Assembly: GCA_900169235.1 (NCBI GenBank)
Contig: FWCC01000269.1
Location: 62,001-126,000 of the forward strand
DNA: 64,000 nucleotides
Source of the DNA: Zarea fungicola
Taxonomy: Eukaryota > Ascomycota > Sordariomycetes > Hypocreales > Cordycipitaceae
Direction of reading: 5' to 3'
The notes under the pieces are model-generated. The model was given only the letters and a program-made list of their open reading frames with translations. It was not told the origin of the DNA and made no database searches. This document shows positions 53,211-62,281 of this stretch, in pieces (positions within the stretch are counted from its first letter, which is position 1; every line of letters starts with the position of its first letter). A program made the position numbers and the translations under genes.

Positions 53211-53701
53211 GTTGTTGATGTGCGGAAGAGCTTGGGTAGCTTGGTGAAACAAAGAAGCCAGGTTATTTATATTTGTAACACGTGCAGTCGCTAATCAAAT
53301 GTCTCATATGATGTGTGAGTTGACGTAGGGTAAGCTTTGGCTGGAAATCTTTCTATCACCTCAATCGAAACCAGTGACAATGCGGAAATTGCCCAAACAC
53401 GATCATCTAAGCCGCAGGTATAGATGTGTTGTTGGGCCACTAACAAAGTTTAGTCCAGTCACCATTATCATTTGATCTATTTATTGGCATTTTATCACAC
53501 CAGACAACTACCGGGCGGCTGCGTCTTCCCTTTTAGGCAATTTCTCGATCAGTCACCGACACACGTGCGTCTTATTAATGGGGCGGAATAATGGCATAAA
53601 ATATTACTCAACAATGCAGCAGCTTACAAGAATAAACAGTAGACATCTCACCATGAAGAGTGACTGCAACTTGCAGAGGATTTAACCTCGAAGGCTTCAT
53701 A
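53211..53701. other. Intergenic, no gene seen
   Basis: Promoter of the methyltransferase and 3' flank of the Zn2Cys6 gene. Confidence 0.4.
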
Positions 53702-55843
53702 TTACATCCAGGCTGGAAAGGCTGTTTGAACATCTTTTAGCAGGACAATGACTTGGTTAACCGCACCATCCCTATCATTTTTAATTCTGCTGAAATATCC
53801 ACACGCGACCTGGAACAGGAATCTGCACTCTGGGTCTGAGTGGTCTCTTAGCATCCATTTAACGACTATGCATATCGCCTCGATAACCACGCCCACAAAA
53901 TGGCTAGCTTGAGTTAGATAGCAGCACCTTAGCAGCAATTAGACACTTACGTAGTACAGTAGCTAGCTAACTCAGGCATATATAGGGATGCTGTCAGAAC
54001 GGCCCTGGCTGACTGGGCAGAAGGCGTCGCAGAGGCGGTGGGTGATACACAGTCCGAATTTCCCTCACAGGGCAGCGTAAACTTGTCTAGAGACATAATA
54101 GCGCTATGTAACTGACAGAAAGCAATCAAACTCTGGCCATCTAGCACCTTACCATCCAGAGCCTCATCTGTGGTCCATTTACTCAACCCTGGTAGCCGTT
54201 CATGCCACTTATAAAGGCTGTGCACAGCCTCCATTGCGGGTATTCGCTGCTGATGAGGGCTGCCTTGTGGGGTTACGTTTCTGCTCCAGATGATGCCTGC
54301 TATTTTTGAACATACTTCCGCATATTCGATTTGCATCAACAGCCACCGCTTCCCAGGGTCAACCGCCTCATTGCAACACGTTAATCGCTCAGCTCGATGC
54401 CAAGAATGATCGACCCAACTATCGGCGAAGAGCTAAATCAGATTAGTAGCCAATATCTTGATAAAACCGATGGTGACGTACTGAAAAGACCTTTCGGAGC
54501 ATTGCGCTCTGCTTCTCTGTACAGTATATTACCCAAAAAGCAAGTAATGCAAGATTGTGGTCCACAGGAGGGACCTCAGCAGGGATGCATATACCGCCAT
54601 TCAACTTCAGCTTTTGGATGCATTGAACTGCTTTACCCAAAACTTCGCCGGTTTTGCAGTGACGATTTTGCAGACTGCACAGAGCCTATCATTCGTATTA
54701 GTAGTCATGGTCGCAACAGGAAATGGACCACTTGCCAGGGCAGCTAGACACTAGAGATTCCTTAGTGAGCGGCATTAACAAAGTCGAGCATCGGATCTAC
54801 TACCTGTAATTGGTCGATGCTGCACTGCGTACCCAATGTCTCATAGTATTCAAGAGATTTAGCTAGCAGTGACTCTGCGGTCCACGTAGCTGTGAATTCC
54901 GGGTACCTTCTGTACTCCTGGCTGGAGGCGCCCACGCTGAGGATTGCAGTAACCAGGACGCAGGCATCCGGCCGCTGATCACGTCCGGTCGCGACTGCAT
55001 TTGCTAAACTGTTAAAATCTTGCTTTCTAACAATCAAGTTTATGCAACTGGTCGACATCGAGAATGCCGCCTCGCTTAGAACTTCAACTGCCGCTGCTGT
55101 TGGCAAGGTCAAAAGTTTTATAGGCGTACCCCCGAGATCGGAGCTAAACCTACCGCTGAGTTGGCAGTGAGACTCAAGCGCCTTGATCGAGTGTGCAATG
55201 TTAGAGGAAGGGGCGTAGTCTCCTGACATGAAATCGAAATCCTCAAGCTCCACAGGGGCGAGTGATTGTGGGGAGGGATTGTGCAGCAAGTCAAGCATCT
55301 GCGAGGCCTCAAGGCTCCCTGACAAGATCTCTGGAAGTGCAGATGGTGATTTGTCAAAGACGGGGTCTGTTTCACGTGAACAGAACTGTAAATTGCGTTA
55401 GTGAATCTCCATGTGGTACTACAAGAAATGACTTGCTCCGTCTTCGACGCTCAAGTTCCTCTCTGGCCGCAATTGCTCTAGCTCAGATAAGCCAAATGAA
55501 AGATCCGCATATGAATTCAACTCAGTCATGCCCGTATTGAGGTTCACGCCAGTCGAGTAGGGCGGCAGATTGTTGTTGTACCTGCAGGTCTCGTTGTATC
55601 TCTAGATGGTAGCAAGCGTCAAACTTAGCAAAGGAGCTTGGCGTAACTGGGCCGGATTGAACGGCTAACCTCACATTGGAAGCACGGATTGCCACCATCA
55701 CCTAGATATATCGTGAGAACTGGTATGTTATCTGTAATTTGATCTTACATACATCTGGTTTTCCGGCGTCTGCATTCTTGACAAGCGCCTCGCCTACGGC
55801 GCCTGACGAAAGCCCGCCGCTGCGGTGCTAGAATTGATACCAT
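53702..55843 (-). CDS. Zn2Cys6 transcription factor
   Basis: I read eight exons: 55843-55753, 55701-55670, 55601-55437, 55385-54804, 54750-54736, 54685-54482, 54432-53951, 53903-53702, giving 590 aa. The zinc cluster has spacing C-x2-C-x6-C-x5-C-x2-C-x6-C, beginning GACQECRRRKTRC, and is built across the first three exons. The fungal-specific middle region follows (AFWVIYCTEKQS, then a helical block ending DPECRFLFQVACGYF). Introns 3 (55436-55386) and 5 (54735-54686) have GC donors (GCAAGT); exon 5 is only 15 nt. It sits just upstream of the arsenite methyltransferase, same strand, so it may regulate it. The zinc cluster is certain; the microexon is the weakest join. Confidence 0.8.
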
Positions 55844-56824
55844 TTCTTACGTTGGTTAGTATTAGCGGCTCCCTTACCATGTAATGGGTCTTTGCGATGG
55901 AAAGAGAGGAAAATAGAGGGGGGATTCAAGAACCGCGCCGCGCCGAACAGCCATGCACTTACAAATGACGCACCAGCATATAGCAAGGCAACATATGCGA
56001 TAAGCGGGTACACCCGCAGGAATTATCTCCTCCTCGGCTGGTGACATGCAGAATGGTGGTCCTTTTGTAAAGGCTCCGGACTCCCTGTCTGAGACGTATA
56101 TTTCTAGGCTCGTGTGTGTGAAAAGAGGCGTAACGCTACAGTTGCTGAAACATCGAATGCAGATTTTATTACACAATTTGAGATCCTTAACCGAAACAAT
56201 CTGTATATTACTGGCATTTGATTAGTGGCCCTGCCACCCTAATAACAGGCTGTGGCTCGGCGTGGGGACAATTGAACTTGTACTATGGGTAGAAGAAGCG
56301 CCAGCTGCTCCAGTCAACAAACCGGATCAGCAACAAGGCAGGTAACGAACCTAGAGCTTACAGAGCGGTCAATCTTTAAGTTATATATATATTATTCGAT
56401 CTGTACTTGAGAGAAGGGACGAGAAGAGGATACAGACGAAGCAGGCAAAGCAATTTGCAGCGCCGAACAAGCTCCAAGGGCTCCGTGGTTGTATTATCAG
56501 AGCGGAGCACTGTGACTGTACCGATCTCAGCATTTTCGCCCAATTCGGCCCGGACAAGACATACGATCGTGTCGGGAAGGCTGACAGATGACAATATCAG
56601 ACACTTTGTGGAACGGCCACTTGCCATCAAACAGAGGCAGGATTTTTTTTTTTCTTTCTTTTCCTCTCCTTTTTAGAAGCTTCGATAATTGCTGATTCTG
56701 CAGCACTGAAAAATATAGGATACTTGTACGCTAACAATAAGGCTACTGCTGCCGGCTTAGTACAGATGCGTGATGAAGGCGACTCTAGGTCACGCTACGT
56801 TTGAGGGGTTTTGGGTTCTGCTTT

Positions 56825-57860
56825 GCGCCACTATGCAAGATAGCGTAAGACCAAATGTCTCGTCCCAGCTACCTTCCTATTCTCATATGTGATATGCAAG
56901 GTTGGTAGTTTTTATTATAATGCGGAGGATTCAACAGTCGCCTTTGGCATCAGAGCTGAAAATATCGAGCGGCGCCGCGCCTGTAACAGAGGGGCAGACA
57001 CGGCAAAGTCGGCTTCCCACGGCAACCCGGCAACGAAAATTACAAATTTAGCGCCGCCCTCACTTCGTTTATTCATTGACACCACTGGCGGCAAGCCTCC
57101 AGACCCTAACTAACAAAGGCGAACCGCAAACGTAACCGTAGAGCCGGTAAAACAAGCTCAGGACGACGGTGACCCCCGCATACTCATGCTGCCACCTAGG
57201 GTGTACTATTAACCAGTGAAATAGATGCGACCGTAGTGTCATCGCAACGCAACATCGAGACACTCTAAAATCAAATTACATGACGACCAACTGCGAGAGA
57301 TTGCAAAGCTTCATACAGCTATGTCATTATGCACTTTCTTTATACAAATTGGATGTTGAAATGTGGAGCTGCTCTGGCACCACCGATTTGGGTAACACCA
57401 TCCTTATCTTCTTTAATTCCGCTGATACCAATAATATTTCTTCTTACCACACGCATGGAGATATTTATTAATCTCCATATCTTTGGTAACTCTTACTAGA
57501 AGGAACAAGCTATTAGAGCTCGTCTGACCAATGCCATTCCCCAAAAGCACAGGTCGACGCGAGCGCACACCACAGCGAAAGCAAGCCGGATGCTTGTACC
57601 AACTCTTCTTCCATTTAGCCAGTTTCTGAAGAACCTATAATATCTCGCCGACCTAGTGTCAACCCTAAGCTAGGCATTCGACAATGATACACGAACCATT
57701 TTGCTTTTATTCACGGCTTTGACAAGTATAAATTTCAACAGCTTATATTGAGCTTGGCTAAGTTATCCCCAGCCCCGCGAAGGAAAATAACCTTCAAGCT
57801 GTTTTTCAGTGGCCAGAATCCCTACACGTTCACCAACATGTTGAATATCCTAGCTCAAAA
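56825..57860 (+). repeat. Decayed copy of the aminopeptidase locus
   Basis: 56825-57275 aligns with 46860-47310 (shared ATATCGAGCG, AACAGAGG, CACGGCAA and TTCATTGACACC-type blocks). 57280-57400 aligns with exon 1 of the aminopeptidase. 57520-57860 resembles 50310-50510 downstream of it (GTTGAATATCCTAGCTCAA against GCTGAATATCTTGGCTCAA). The coding middle is missing. Blocks were compared by eye. Confidence 0.65.
57280..57480 (+). pseudogene. M1 aminopeptidase exon 1 remnant
   Basis: Translates as MTTNCERLQSFIQLCHY, matching the start of the intact gene (MTTDRERLQSYIQPWHYDL), then loses similarity after about 40 codons. The catalytic exons are absent. It is a truncated paralogue, not a functional enzyme. 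Confidence 0.75.
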
Positions 57861-58015
57861 ACCTGCTAGCCTATGATAGTGATGCCTGTAGCACAGTGCT
57901 CAGAGCCAGGCATTTCCCACAGAGATGGCCTCTGGAGTGGGAGGCGATGACTCTATTTGAGACTGGTCGTCAGCATGAGACAATCTTGCTATGAATTATT
58001 CATGGCATACCCACT

Positions 58016-58375
58016 CTACTCGTCGCAGCCAGGCTCCCTCTTCTCCTCGACGGCAGATCTCTCAGCGACCTCAACCTCGGCCGCAAATGAAGACGCTGAC
58101 GGATCAGATTGGAGATTGCGCTTGTAGTGAAGCTCGAACGCCTCATCAGCAGCATCACGCTTGTATCCTTTGGGGTCGTGATTCACCGTCTTCGGGTGCG
58201 TAGCAAAGCGGTGGGCTAGCTCAGCTACTGCAGAATCACGTTTGTAACCCTTGACGTCTTTTGTTCCTGTTGCTGGGTGCGTACCATAGCCACGGGCCAT
58301 TTCAAGGTGGTTGGTGGGAAAGCTGCTCACACTAGCCACGAAGAGAGCAACAGAAGCGAAAGCGTTGAACTTCAT
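58016..58375 (-). CDS. Secreted Kex2-site repeat precursor peptide
   Basis: 119 aa with signal peptide (residues 1-18, ending VSSFP). The rest is hydrophilic and contains repeated THP...KGYKRD units (about residues 32-47 and 59-75), a further HYKR and a late EKR, all Kex2-type Lys-Arg sites. This is the layout of fungal Kex2-processed repeat proteins, including precursors of dikaritin-type ribosomal peptides, pheromones and surface peptides. A UstYa-family gene starts 1.7 kb away on the same strand, favouring a ribosomal-peptide precursor. The product is not identifiable and only two units are clearly repeated. Confidence 0.72.
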   Translation of the reverse strand: MKFNAFASVALFVASVSSFPTNHLEMARGYGTHPATGTKDVKGYKRDSAVAELAHRFATHPKTVNHDPKGYKRDAADEAFELHYKRNLQSDPSASSFAAEVEVAERSAVEEKREPGCDE

Positions 58376-59110
58376 TTTGTATTGTAGAATAGAGTTTCCG
58401 GAAGTATTTCTGTTGCTGCTTATACTTGATTGATATTGAATAAGTTTTGTGTGATAGGAGAACTATCCAGGGGCGGCATGGCGGCTTCTTTTATATTTGG
58501 TAGGATTTATGGTAGTAGAGAGAAGTCATATTGCATGTAGCTAGAGGGTGTCATTTTAGTATTCTGTGTTCATTGTTACCGTGGGCTTGTAGATTTATCC
58601 GGCCTTGCGGCTTCGTGCTCATTGCCGCACTTGTTGCCCTGCTTACCGGCCGCGCAATGTTAAACGGAATCAGTCGCGAATAGAATCCTTGGCTAACCGC
58701 AGTTCCGACTGCCACTTACCCGCCCGATCCACGTTTCCGGTAACTCATGCGGAGTCTGTATGCATAGACTCCCGTCAGTATTGGTGAAGGTGGTCTATAT
58801 GCGCGCCAGAACTATAGATTAGGCAAACGCGGCCGAACGCTAGCTTGTAAACATGCTTGATATTGAATCTCAATTTTCTAAAAGTGTCGGTTATTAATTG
58901 CCTTTTACTTGTGAAACGTCAACTGTGAACGAGAAGCGTTGACTTTACTTGTGAAGCGTTGACTGTGAACGAAACGCAGTTTAACAGCGCTGGAGAAAGC
59001 CAAATTCATGCAAAGGGCTCGCGCAATTATAGTTGCTTCATCAATCTCATTATTGCTATAGATAGGGGGCGGTATTTAAGCATGCTAGAGATAGCATATG
59101 CACAGATCTT
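58376..59110. other. Intergenic with short tandem repeat
   Basis: Promoter of the precursor gene. It holds two 29-bp copies of TTTACTTGTGAA(A/G)CGT at 58904-58932 and 58944-58972. No gene is supported. Confidence 0.45.
58904..58972. repeat. Two-copy 29-bp direct repeat
   Basis: Copies at 58904-58932 and 58944-58972 differ at about three positions, all transitions (A/G, C/T). It lies upstream of the precursor peptide gene, about 530 bp from its start. Confidence 0.6.
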
Positions 59111-59242
59111 TCAGTCAAGATCGTCTATCGAGTGTTGCATGTCAAATTTGTGCTCTTCGAGCCAGGCAAGGGCCTGAGCATGGTTTCTGCATACATGAGT
59201 CTGGCCAGATCCGTCCGGAGACCCGGATCCCTCCCCTGAACC

Positions 59243-60065
59243 TTACAGCGTGCTATCTAAATTACAAAGTATCGCCTGCCTCAGGTAATTGAAGCAGTGA
59301 CTGGCATGATATGAGTTGTGTGTAGGATCAATGTAGTACTCAGTTCCATCCGGCCCATGGTGGAGGACACGGTGGTATTCTTTCATGACGAAATACTAAA
59401 CGTTCGTTTAGCGTTTACAATTGATGCTCGGCATAATTCTGAAGTTCAACTTACAAGGCAGTGAAGTTGATGAGTCCAAGCTGTAGAGTACATAGAAATC
59501 CCTTCCTGTTCATCGGTCATGGGTCTGATGGGACTTGATAAGTGGTCGAAATCGGCGTGGTTGGGGAGGTTAATGACACCATTGCCAGCTAATACAAGTT
59601 AGAGCTGTTATTCAAGATCTTTTGCCAGTATAATCGCACTTGGAAGCATTGCTGTCCATTTTTCCCAGATGGCCAGTGACACATTGCCATCATCAGGTCC
59701 GGGTATATAGTCAGCTGTGCTCTGGAAATCAAACTTGACAAATGTTGTTGGGACTGTGATATTTTTAGCCATCATTTTCGAGCATAGTCGTCGTATCATC
59801 CTTTGGCTCCCAACTTACACTGCGGTACTATATAATTGATCTCGGTGCCAACGGCAAGTGTACTTGGACGCCCGAAACCAAGCATTGCTCCAAATGTGAT
59901 CGTCAGGGCGGTAGCGGTGACAAATGAAGCTATCATCAGAACCCCTTCGCGCCGCAACAATATATTCTTCTTCCTCTCAGGGTACAGAGCCACTCCTGCA
60001 CTATATTCTTCCAGCAGTGAATCGCTGGAAGTGCAGGATGAGTCGCGACGTAAATCGTTTTCCAT
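59243..60065 (-). CDS. UstYa-family (DUF3328) oxidase-like protein
   Basis: Exons 60065-59819, 59753-59640, 59588-59455 and 59395-59243 give about 215 aa. A single membrane helix lies near residues 45-65 (VLMIASFVTATALTITFG). The two family HxxHC motifs are present: HQLHC near the end of exon 3 and HASHC in exon 4, followed by FNYLRQAILC. UstYa proteins catalyse oxidative cyclisation of ribosomal peptides in ustiloxin-type pathways. A TAA at 59245-59243 interrupts the frame, which then stays open to 59111 and still encodes family-like residues (QTHVCRNHAQALAW). The gene is therefore either truncated by one stop or decaying. The intron joins are inferred from motif continuity. Confidence 0.82.
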
Positions 60066-60421
60066 TGAGAACTGCCCGAGTGATGGTCGTAAATATTTGC
60101 CAAAAATTTACCAATTTAACTAACTAGTTGGAAATTTTAAATAAGGGCCTTTTCAAAGGACACTCTAATATTTTGTAATCTAAGCCGCAGAAGGTGAAAC
60201 GGCCAGCCTAACCGGTATCCTGCGGTTGCGGCTAACCGGCTGGACGGATTTACCGCACAGCCGGCGGTAACCAGGTTCTCGGCCCTGACAACCAGTAGCC
60301 GACCCAATCGTTCAACTCGTCGGGGGTCAGAATGCTTAATAATCTTATATAGACCGAATCAGGAGTTCGAGTTGCTGCGACGCCTATTCTCGCATATTCA
60401 GACATACTACATTCATAAGTC
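60066..60421. promoter_or_regulatory. Divergent promoter with CGG palindrome
   Basis: A 356-bp spacer between the UstYa-family gene (-) and the HxxHC membrane protein (+). It is rich in CGG/CCG triplets between 60225 and 60275. Confidence 0.55.
60236..60264. promoter_or_regulatory. Palindrome containing CGG-N5-CCG
   Basis: Arms CCGGCTG and CAGCCGG flank an inner CGG-ATTTA-CCG (60245-60255). Inverted CGG triplets are the classic target of dimeric Zn2Cys6 regulators. Binding is inferred; the spacing of five is within the known range. Confidence 0.6.
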
Positions 60422-61153
60422 ATGTTTTCGGGAAACTCTGACAAAGTCCGGTTTTCACAAGTGTTGCTCTCATCGCGGGATACAAGTCCTGCAGTGCTGG
60501 ACAGAACACGCCTCAACAAGAAGGATGCAGCCCGAAGCTGCAGTAGGCCCGTTTTTCTCGGTCTTCTCATCTTTTTCCTGACCGTTCCAGCACTGATAGT
60601 CCTCGGTGGCGTAATTTTCTATTGCGTATGGAAGCCAACGCTAAGCCAGATCACCATCTCGACAGACATCCGCGCCGACTTTTGCGGCGCCAGCCCTGCA
60701 GAGGCCAGGGCGGCTGGGTGTCGGTTCGAAGTTAACAATTTTGCATGGTTGCACCCGGACTGCTACGACGAGGAACTCGACAAGGACTGGACCTCTGGCC
60801 CTCTGGCGGGCGACTTGGAGTTTTGGGAAGAGTATGGTGGTAAGGGTGTCATTCCCTTTGATCGTGTCATGGCGGGCGACATAAAACTGGTGTGGGTGAA
60901 TACGCGCCAGCACCGGCGGCACTGCCTCTTTGTATGGGAAAAGTATCAACGCGCAGCAATGAACATGAGACCGATGGACAACTGGACGGTAGACTACCTG
61001 CACACAAAACATTGCATCAACCTTCTAAGAGATCCCAAGAACGAGACTCCGGACGACATGGTGTCAAGCTACCTGACGTTGAAATACCCGACATGTGAGT
61101 ATGGGCCGATACAGCTTGCTATTAAGGGCCAGCAAACTGGGTTAAATAAATAG
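60422..61153 (+). CDS. Membrane protein with two HxxHC motifs
   Basis: A single-exon protein of 243 aa. One membrane helix lies near residues 45-70 (FLGLLIFFLTVPALIVLGG), then a lumenal part with CGASPAEARAAGC and HPDCYDEEL. Two HxxHC motifs follow: HRRHC and HTKHC. This pattern is common in a large fungal family related in design to UstYa. Those proteins are often in secondary-metabolite clusters, but most are uncharacterised. Its divergent pairing with a UstYa gene over a CGG palindrome supports a joint role. Confidence 0.78.
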   Translation: MFSGNSDKVRFSQVLLSSRDTSPAVLDRTRLNKKDAARSCSRPVFLGLLIFFLTVPALIVLGGVIFYCVWKPTLSQITISTDIRADFCGASPAEARAAGCRFEVNNFAWLHPDCYDEELDKDWTSGPLAGDLEFWEEYGGKGVIPFDRVMAGDIKLVWVNTRQHRRHCLFVWEKYQRAAMNMRPMDNWTVDYLHTKHCINLLRDPKNETPDDMVSSYLTLKYPTCEYGPIQLAIKGQQTGLNK

Positions 61154-61648
61154 ACAGACCTTGAGTGAGCGGCTAGAGAAGTTCGATTACAATAATGATC
61201 TGTGAAGGCAGTGATCACGTCCATGAACCGATTCCAGCGCTAAAACGATTCACAATAAGTAAAGCCACCAGATTCGCTAATGACGTAGTTCTCACTATTC
61301 ATATAGACAGCAACAAGTGAAAATTGATTGTTTTAATTAGCTAGATAGTGCAATGGCTGCCTCTTAAACGAGCTAGTTGGCGTGGATAGAGCTACTAGCG
61401 CGGCCAGCAATAAATATACAGGCCTCATTTAGGTAGTCAGCCCTTGATTCTAGGCAAATCTACGAGTGCCCAGGGGCAGGAATGAATTAAAAGCGCAAAA
61501 GAAAGTCTTGTAGCTGTTAACAGCCGGTTTGTACTAATATCCCACAAGTGTGATCTAAATTATACTTGTCTCTCCTGACCTGCGTATCTCCTTGCACGGT
61601 TTCATTCCTTCCCGTTACTTGTTTCTCGATTCTTTGTATACAAAAGAT
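61154..61648. other. Intergenic, no gene seen
   Basis: About 500 bp of convergent 3' flanks; nothing is supported. Confidence 0.4.
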
Positions 61649-62281
61649 CTATTGAGCAGGACCACAGTAGGCCTTCTTCCTGGTTGTGAAACCCCAAGAA
61701 ACCTTGCGCGAGTTGTCATAGTACCAAGACGCAGCAGCCGTCTTGCTACAATAATTAAACAGTTGCTCCATATATCCAATAAGCACCGGACCGTCCCACA
61801 CCTTGTCCTTGCCACTATAGTTGCAGGTGTAAATCAAAGTATCGAATCGCCACCAAACCAAAGCAACGTACTTGTAGTCAGCACCACGATTGACGCCAAA
61901 GGTTTTGCCACAGCCGAGGAAGTCAGAGAAGAAGATCATGCCATCGTGAAGCTCAGAAACGGGAACTTTGGTATCCCACACGCAGTTCATATTATCACCA
62001 TTAGGAAGGCCGCGCTTCGTTACTGCCGCAAGTTTAGGTGTAGCCGGCGGGGGTGCAATTGGGTCAACTGTAGTCGTGAAAATGGAGGGCAGTTGGTCTT
62101 CGATAACACCCGGTGCGAGTGTGATGTTGTAAAGCGTGAAGTTGGACTCGTGAACGTAGAAGTCGGTGCCATCGTCGTTATAGAAATGGAGAGCGAGGCC
62201 CTCTTCAGCATGGTCAGGTAGAGTGAGGCTGCCAGCCCGTGCCACCACAGGCAAAAGCGCAGAGAGACTCAGAAGACGCAT
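61649..62281 (-). CDS. Secreted protein of unknown family
   Basis: A single exon of 210 aa from the ATG at 62281, chosen because a signal peptide starts there (MRLLSLSALLPVVARAGS); an upstream in-frame start would spoil it. The mature part has two NxS/T sites (NFT, NIT), a KR at about residue 98 and five or so cysteines in the second half (NCVWD, FLGCGK, TCNYS, NYCSK, YCGP). I do not recognise a family. It could be an effector-like protein. No neighbour indicates a function. Confidence 0.65.
   Translation of the reverse strand: MRLLSLSALLPVVARAGSLTLPDHAEEGLALHFYNDDGTDFYVHESNFTLYNITLAPGVIEDQLPSIFTTTVDPIAPPPATPKLAAVTKRGLPNGDNMNCVWDTKVPVSELHDGMIFFSDFLGCGKTFGVNRGADYKYVALVWWRFDTLIYTCNYSGKDKVWDGPVLIGYMEQLFNYCSKTAAASWYYDNSRKVSWGFTTRKKAYCGPAQ

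Larger units (their letters stand above)
55844..58015. other. Gene-poor stretch with decayed duplicate
   Basis: No intact gene. Its right half (about 56825-57860) is a mutated, shortened copy of the aminopeptidase locus, described separately. The left half shows only unsupported open frames. Confidence 0.45.

Noticed and set aside
55874..56176. Cys-containing 100-codon minus-strand frame
   Set aside because: No plausible start context or family; it lies in the decayed region beside the Zn2Cys6 gene promoter.
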